16,843 bases of DNA, from positions 1-16,843 of the forward strand of contig JAIRVA010000200.1 in NCBI GenBank assembly GCA_031254155.1, written 5' to 3'. Positions 13,406 to 16,843 of the stretch are shown here, in pieces; within the stretch, counting starts at the first letter, position 1; every line of letters begins with the position of its first letter. Source of the stretch: Propionibacteriaceae bacterium (GTDB lineage Bacteria; Actinomycetota; Actinomycetes; Propionibacteriales; Propionibacteriaceae). The translations under genes were made by a program, and so were the position numbers. The notes beneath the pieces are model-generated. The model searched no databases. It had not been told where the DNA came from and saw only the letters and a list, made by a program, of their open reading frames with translations.

Positions 13406-15114
13406 TGACGAACCCTGTCCGGGCGTCGGCGGAGCCGGATCCCGGCGTGAGCATGCTCAGCGGGATCGGGGTGTCCCGCGGCTTCGCGACCGGTCCGGCG
13501 GTGGTGGTCTCCCCACCGCCGGCCTTCGACCCGGCCGAGCCGGTCGCGACCGACCAGCCGGCGGCCAGTGCTCGCGTCCGCGCGGTCCTGCACGACGTCG
13601 CCGACGGCCTGCGGGCGCGGGCGGAAACAGCTCCCGACAACGCGAGACCCGTCCTCGAGGCGGGGGCGATGATCGCGGGTGACCCGGCCCTGGCCGACAC
13701 GATTGAGGCCCTGCTGGCGACGATGGGCCCCACCCGGGCGGTCCACGAGGCGGCGGGGCAGTACGCGGCGCTGCTCGAATCGCTCGGCGGCTACATGGCC
13801 GAGCGGGTGACCGACCTGATGGATGTCCGCGACCGCGCCATCGCCCGCCTCAGCGGCGTACCCGAACCCGGGGTACCCACCCTCACCGAACCGTCCATCC
13901 TGGTCGCCCGCGATCTGGCCCCCGCCGAGACGGCGCTGCTCGACGCCAGCCTCTGCCTCGCCCTGGTGACGGAGGCGGGCGGCCCGACCTCGCACACCGC
14001 CATCCTGGCCGCCCAGCTGGGCATCCCGGCGGTCGTCCAGGTTCACGGGCTGGCGGTCACCCCGGGGACGCTGCTCGCGGTCGACGGTGGCTCGGGCCAG
14101 GTGATCATCGACCCATCACCCGAAGTCAGAACGGGTTTTGCGGCCAAGCAAGCCCGACGGGCGACCATGCTCGGCGACTCGCGGGCCCCCGGAGCGACCA
14201 AGGACGGCCACCCGGTGGCGCTGCTCGCGAACATCGGTACCCTGGCTGACGCCGAGACCGCGGCCGCGCAGGCCGTCGAGGGCGTGGGATTGTTCCGGAC
14301 GGAGTTCCTGTTCCTCGACCGCGCCGACGCCCCGGCCGTGGCCGAGCAGACGGCGACGTACACCGCCGTACTGCGGGCCTTCGCGCCCCGGCATGTCGTC
14401 GTCCGCACGCTCGATGCGGGGGCTGACAAGCCACTCGCGTTCGCGGATCTGGGCGCCGAGGCCAATCCGGCGCTCGGCCGGCGCGGGCTGCGGCTCGGCC
14501 GGGCGCGGACTGACCTGCTCGACGACCAGTTGGACGCGCTCGCGGCGGCCTACGCGGCGACCGGCGCCGACCTGTGGGTCATGGCGCCCATGGTCGCGAC
14601 GGCGGCGGAGGCGGCGTGGTTCGCGGAGCGGGTGCGCGCGCGGGGCCTGCCGCGGGCGGGCGTCATGATCGAGGTACCGGCAGCGGCGTTGCGGTCGCGG
14701 CAGGTGCTCCAGGCGGTGGACTTCGCCTCGCTCGGTACGAACGACCTCGGGCAGTACACGATGGCCGCCGACCGGTTGCAGGGTGAGCTGGCGGACTTGC
14801 TGGACCCGTGGCAACCCGCCGTACTTGATGTCATTGCGGCCGCCTGCGCGGGGGCGACGGCGCTCGGCAAGCCCGTCGGCGTCTGCGGCGAGGCGGGCGG
14901 CGATCCCGGATTAGCCCTTGTCCTGGCCGGTTTGGGGGTGACCAGTCTGTCGATGGCGACGCCGAAGGTACGCGCGGTCCGCACGGTGCTCGCCGCCCAC
15001 ACCCTGGCCCAGTGCCAGGAGATGGCGGCGGCCGCCCGCGCGGCCACGGGCCCCGCTGAGGCCCGCGCGGCCGTACTCGCCCTAGCCGACCCCGTCCTCA
15101 CGGAACTGCTGTAG
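13405..15114 (+). CDS. ptsI: PEP-protein phosphotransferase, Enzyme I
   Basis: 569 residues, full length for Enzyme I (about 570-575). An N-terminal HPr-binding/phosphohistidine domain carries His197 in GGPTSHTAI. The PEP-binding barrel shows GLFRTEFLFLDR, the Asp-Lys region RTLDAGADKPLAF (the second G of the usual GGDK is Ala), NPALGRRGLRL, SLGTNDLGQYTMAADR, and the catalytic Cys494 in GVCGEAGGDP. It transfers phosphate from PEP to HPr. The ATG at 13405 overlaps the ptsH stop; the frame is open 32 codons further upstream, but that lies inside ptsH and looks like shadow. An ATG at 13453 (MLSGIGVSRG) is a second possible start. Confidence 0.96.
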   Translation: MTNPVRASAEPDPGVSMLSGIGVSRGFATGPAVVVSPPPAFDPAEPVATDQPAASARVRAVLHDVADGLRARAETAPDNARPVLEAGAMIAGDPALADTIEALLATMGPTRAVHEAAGQYAALLESLGGYMAERVTDLMDVRDRAIARLSGVPEPGVPTLTEPSILVARDLAPAETALLDASLCLALVTEAGGPTSHTAILAAQLGIPAVVQVHGLAVTPGTLLAVDGGSGQVIIDPSPEVRTGFAAKQARRATMLGDSRAPGATKDGHPVALLANIGTLADAETAAAQAVEGVGLFRTEFLFLDRADAPAVAEQTATYTAVLRAFAPRHVVVRTLDAGADKPLAFADLGAEANPALGRRGLRLGRARTDLLDDQLDALAAAYAATGADLWVMAPMVATAAEAAWFAERVRARGLPRAGVMIEVPAAALRSRQVLQAVDFASLGTNDLGQYTMAADRLQGELADLLDPWQPAVLDVIAAACAGATALGKPVGVCGEAGGDPGLALVLAGLGVTSLSMATPKVRAVRTVLAAHTLAQCQEMAAAARAATGPAEARAAVLALADPVLTELL

Positions 15115-15158
15115 GTACCGGCCCCCCTGCCCCTGCCCCCCGGCCAGCCAGCCCTTTT

Positions 15159-15221
15159 CCGCGAAAGCATGAAAACGGAGAGAAGTCCGGGCGAAATTCG
15201 CGCGTTTTCATGCTTTCGCGG
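15159..15221. terminator. 19-bp perfect inverted repeat between convergent ptsI and pepC
   Basis: CCGCGAAAGCATGAAAACG (15159-15177) is matched exactly by its reverse complement at 15203-15221, with a 25-base loop. It lies between the convergent ends of ptsI and pepC, as a bidirectional terminator would, and the A/T-rich inner arms help little as a T-tract. The perfect match over 19 bp and the long loop are also compatible with a repeat element. The function is not certain. Confidence 0.55.
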
Positions 15222-15236
15222 CATTGGGGGGCGCAG

Positions 15237-16562
15237 TCAGGCCAGGGCACCCATGGGGTCCCAGAGGGGCAGGACGATGGGCGGCTCACCTAGCTGGGCG
15301 GCCAGGTCGGCGGGCAGATCGGCCACGGGTACCGCCACTTCGTACACATACTCGGCGAACCACGAGTCGTTCATCGTGTCGTACCCCTTGTCGGCGCGCT
15401 CATCGCCCCAGGAGTTCTCGACCCGGTACCGCCGGATGTCGTCGCCCATCAGGTCGAGGCCCGTGATCACCATCGCGTGGGTCATCTGGGACTCCCCGAG
15501 CTCCATCCGCTCGGCCTTGGTCATCTCGAGCCCGATCCCGTACAGCCCCTCGAAGTCCAGCAGGTGCTTGTCCCACAGCCCGGCTTCCCGGTTGAACTGC
15601 GGGCCGACATCGCAACCGAACCAGACAGCCCGGTTGTCGAGAATCTGCTTTTTGACCAGGGATTTCAGCGTGTCCGACTCGGCGTTGAGGTACAGTACGG
15701 GCCGCCCGCCGACGACGTTGCCCAGGTGGTCGACGGTGAGGGTCGCGCCGTAGGGCGAGGTCGGGCGCGGGTCGTTGACCACGCACACGTACTCGCTCAA
15801 ATCGACCGGGATGTACGTCGCGGCGAACTCGAGCGGCGTCATCTCCCCGCCGCGGGTGAAGGTACGGTCCTTGTCGCGCCACTGCCAGATGAACCGCTCG
15901 GGCGGGGTACCGAGGTGAATCGACAACACACGGTACGTGTCCCGTACGAACGCCTGCCGCAGCGGTTCGGGGTCCGCTCCCGCCGTGACCGCGGCCCGGA
16001 GCTGCCCGGCGGCGCGCCGGAGGAGGGTGGCCAGCGTGGTGTTCATCTCCCGCGTGTTGGAGGAGGATTCCGTCTCGGGCATGGCGTACTTCGGTACGAC
16101 ACCGTACTTCTGCACCAGCGAAACGAACATGTCCCACTGCCCGCCGTCGCCAATCGGGTCGGCCAGGAGGCGGGCGATGGTCCGGTCGTCCAGCGGGCGG
16201 CCGGCCAGCTCGATCATCGACGTGAGGAACCAGTTGGCCTTCTCCAGCTTGTCCCAGAAGTGCAGATAGTTTTGCGAAAATTCAAAACCGTCGACCCTGA
16301 GTTCGGTGATCATGTGCTGTTTGAGCAGGTTTAACCCGGCGAACAGCCAGCAACGGCCGGACTTTTTCTGGTTAGCAACCCCCCAGGTGTCGACCTGGTG
16401 GCTCATGGACGGGTCGATGGACGTGACAACGGTCCGGTCGAGGGCGAGGGTACGGACGTCGGTTGTCGTCACCGCGTTCTGGACGAGACGGGCCAGCTTG
16501 TCACCGGCGAACTGGGTCCGCAGGCCCGCCACATCGGCGGAGGTAATGGGAGAGGTACGCAT
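15237..16562 (-). CDS. pepC: Aminopeptidase C / bleomycin hydrolase family (peptidase C1B)
   Basis: 441 residues, full length. The catalytic triad is visible: Cys71 in GRCWLFAGLN (with the oxyanion Gln65 in NQKKSG), His362 in MTHAMVITG and Asn383 in VENSWGDE. The C-terminal end WDPMGALA is the usual tail that reaches into the active site and makes the enzyme an aminopeptidase. Family members form a cytoplasmic hexamer that trims peptides, relevant for amino-acid recovery. The ATG at 16562 has no Shine-Dalgarno but TAGACT 8 bases upstream, so it may be leaderless. It faces ptsI across the 19-bp inverted repeat and is probably transcribed alone. Confidence 0.95.
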   Translation of the reverse strand: MRTSPITSADVAGLRTQFAGDKLARLVQNAVTTTDVRTLALDRTVVTSIDPSMSHQVDTWGVANQKKSGRCWLFAGLNLLKQHMITELRVDGFEFSQNYLHFWDKLEKANWFLTSMIELAGRPLDDRTIARLLADPIGDGGQWDMFVSLVQKYGVVPKYAMPETESSSNTREMNTTLATLLRRAAGQLRAAVTAGADPEPLRQAFVRDTYRVLSIHLGTPPERFIWQWRDKDRTFTRGGEMTPLEFAATYIPVDLSEYVCVVNDPRPTSPYGATLTVDHLGNVVGGRPVLYLNAESDTLKSLVKKQILDNRAVWFGCDVGPQFNREAGLWDKHLLDFEGLYGIGLEMTKAERMELGESQMTHAMVITGLDLMGDDIRRYRVENSWGDERADKGYDTMNDSWFAEYVYEVAVPVADLPADLAAQLGEPPIVLPLWDPMGALA

Positions 16563-16570
16563 GACAACAG

Positions 16571-16576
16571 AGTCTA
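16571..16576 (-). promoter_or_regulatory. Candidate -10 element for leaderless pepC
   Basis: On the minus strand TAGACT (fits TANNNT) lies 8 bases upstream of the pepC ATG, and there is no ribosome site between them. The same TAGACT stands 6 bases upstream of the next ATG at 16774. No convincing -35 was found for either. Confidence 0.35.
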
Positions 16577-16774
16577 CCGGTCGTCACCAAACCCGCCGCT
16601 ATCCGTCGGGGAGTTTTCCGCTGTGGGGCCGTCTTCCCAAAGGGTCAGCACATCGTCGGGCAGCGGAGCCAGCGACTCGGCGACACCTTACGGGCTTAGC
16701 TCCGCCGCGAAGAGCCCCAACCGGCGCTTTGACGACTCGGTTGTGGCCGCGGGGGCATCCGCCATGATGTTCAT
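16574..16774 (-). pseudogene. Small ORF interrupted by one in-frame TAA
   Basis: From ATG 16774 a frame of 28 residues (beginning MNIMADAPAATTESSKRRLG) reaches TAA at 16688-16690. The same frame then stays open for 37 more codons (including LPDDVLTLWEDGPTAE) to TAG at 16574-16576. Both parts have GC-rich third positions (about 86% and 73% by my count), as expected for real coding sequence here. I do not recognise the protein. It may be a gene killed by one mutation, a genuine 28-residue gene, or a sequencing error. TAGACT lies 6 bases upstream of the ATG, so it too may be leaderless. Confidence 0.35.
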
Positions 16775-16792
16775 GGGCGTAGTCTACGGCGC

Positions 16793-16843
16793 TTACTCGG
16801 TCACGAGGTACAGGTGGCAGGTGGTACCTTCCCCCAGCTGGCT
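16793..16843 (-). CDS. C-terminal end of a probable sensor histidine kinase (partial)
   Basis: Only the last 16 residues are in the window (SQLGEGTTCHLYLVTE, stop TAA at 16793-16795); the rest lies beyond the right edge. S-x-x-G-x-G-T-T followed by a short hydrophobic strand is the typical end of a histidine-kinase ATPase domain (the G2 box). With so few residues, another GHKL-ATPase protein or a chance match cannot be excluded. Confidence 0.45.
   Translation of the reverse strand, partial: SQLGEGTTCHLYLVTE

Noticed and set aside
1..16843. CRISPR array, tRNA or rRNA genes, parS site
   Set aside because: I saw no regularly spaced repeats of CRISPR type, no tRNA cloverleaf ends or rRNA-like stretches, and no TGTTTCACGTGAAACA-like parS sequence while reading both strands.

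Overview
The window is G+C-rich (roughly two thirds, by eye) and reads as an actinobacterial chromosome. The codons are GC-ended, Shine-Dalgarno sites are mixed with probable leaderless starts, and the order aminotransferase / GNAT-like / trxA / trxB is the one I associate with the parB-proximal, origin-side segment of actinobacterial chromosomes. A propionibacterial or related lineage is plausible, but I cannot fix the genus.

Layout. (1) 80-3373: a PLP-dependent aminotransferase (-), a divergent GNAT-like protein (+) and a convergent trxB-trxA operon (-). (2) 3374-4019: a 600-bp spacer with a short palindromic repeat, a possible 21-codon leaderless ORF, and two perfect DnaA-box sequences exactly 30 bp apart in an AT-rich patch. 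(3) 4020-7865: a 1281-residue multi-pass membrane protein with two external LysM domains and a cytoplasmic winged-helix plus BTAD-like (SARP-type) C-terminus. (4) 7920-10232: a transketolase (-). (5) 10526-15114: a complete phosphotransferase set, EIIA-EIIB-EIIC of the ascorbate/SgaT (UlaCBA) type followed by HPr and Enzyme I, all on +. (6) 15237-16562: a PepC/bleomycin-hydrolase-type aminopeptidase (-), then a small ORF broken by one stop, and at the right edge the last 16 residues of what looks like a sensor histidine kinase.

The PTS genes form a self-contained relay: PEP to EI to HPr to EIIA to EIIB to sugar entering through EIIC. The divergent transketolase would fit entry of an imported pentose-type or ascorbate-type acid into the pentose phosphate pathway. 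The usual ula catabolic enzymes (lactonase, decarboxylase, epimerases) are not here, so the substrate stays open.

The most unusual content is two families of small palindromic, MITE-like repeats. Family A is exactly 160 bp in both copies, about 92% identical, and bounded by imperfect 14-bp terminal inverted repeats. It sits inside two unrelated proteins (the LysM/BTAD protein and the transketolase), same strand and same codon phase. Each copy is flanked by an identical dinucleotide (GA/GA and AA/AA), so the net gain is 162 bp, or 54 codons. Removing it restores a continuous, sensible reading frame in both hosts. The same phase is also stop-free on the opposite strand. This looks like a protein-tolerated mobile repeat, analogous in principle to Rickettsia palindromic elements. 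Family B is an intergenic imperfect palindrome: a 162-bp copy separates EIIB from EIIC and an 84-bp copy lies upstream of trxB. I do not recognise either family. Their novelty rests on searches I cannot run.
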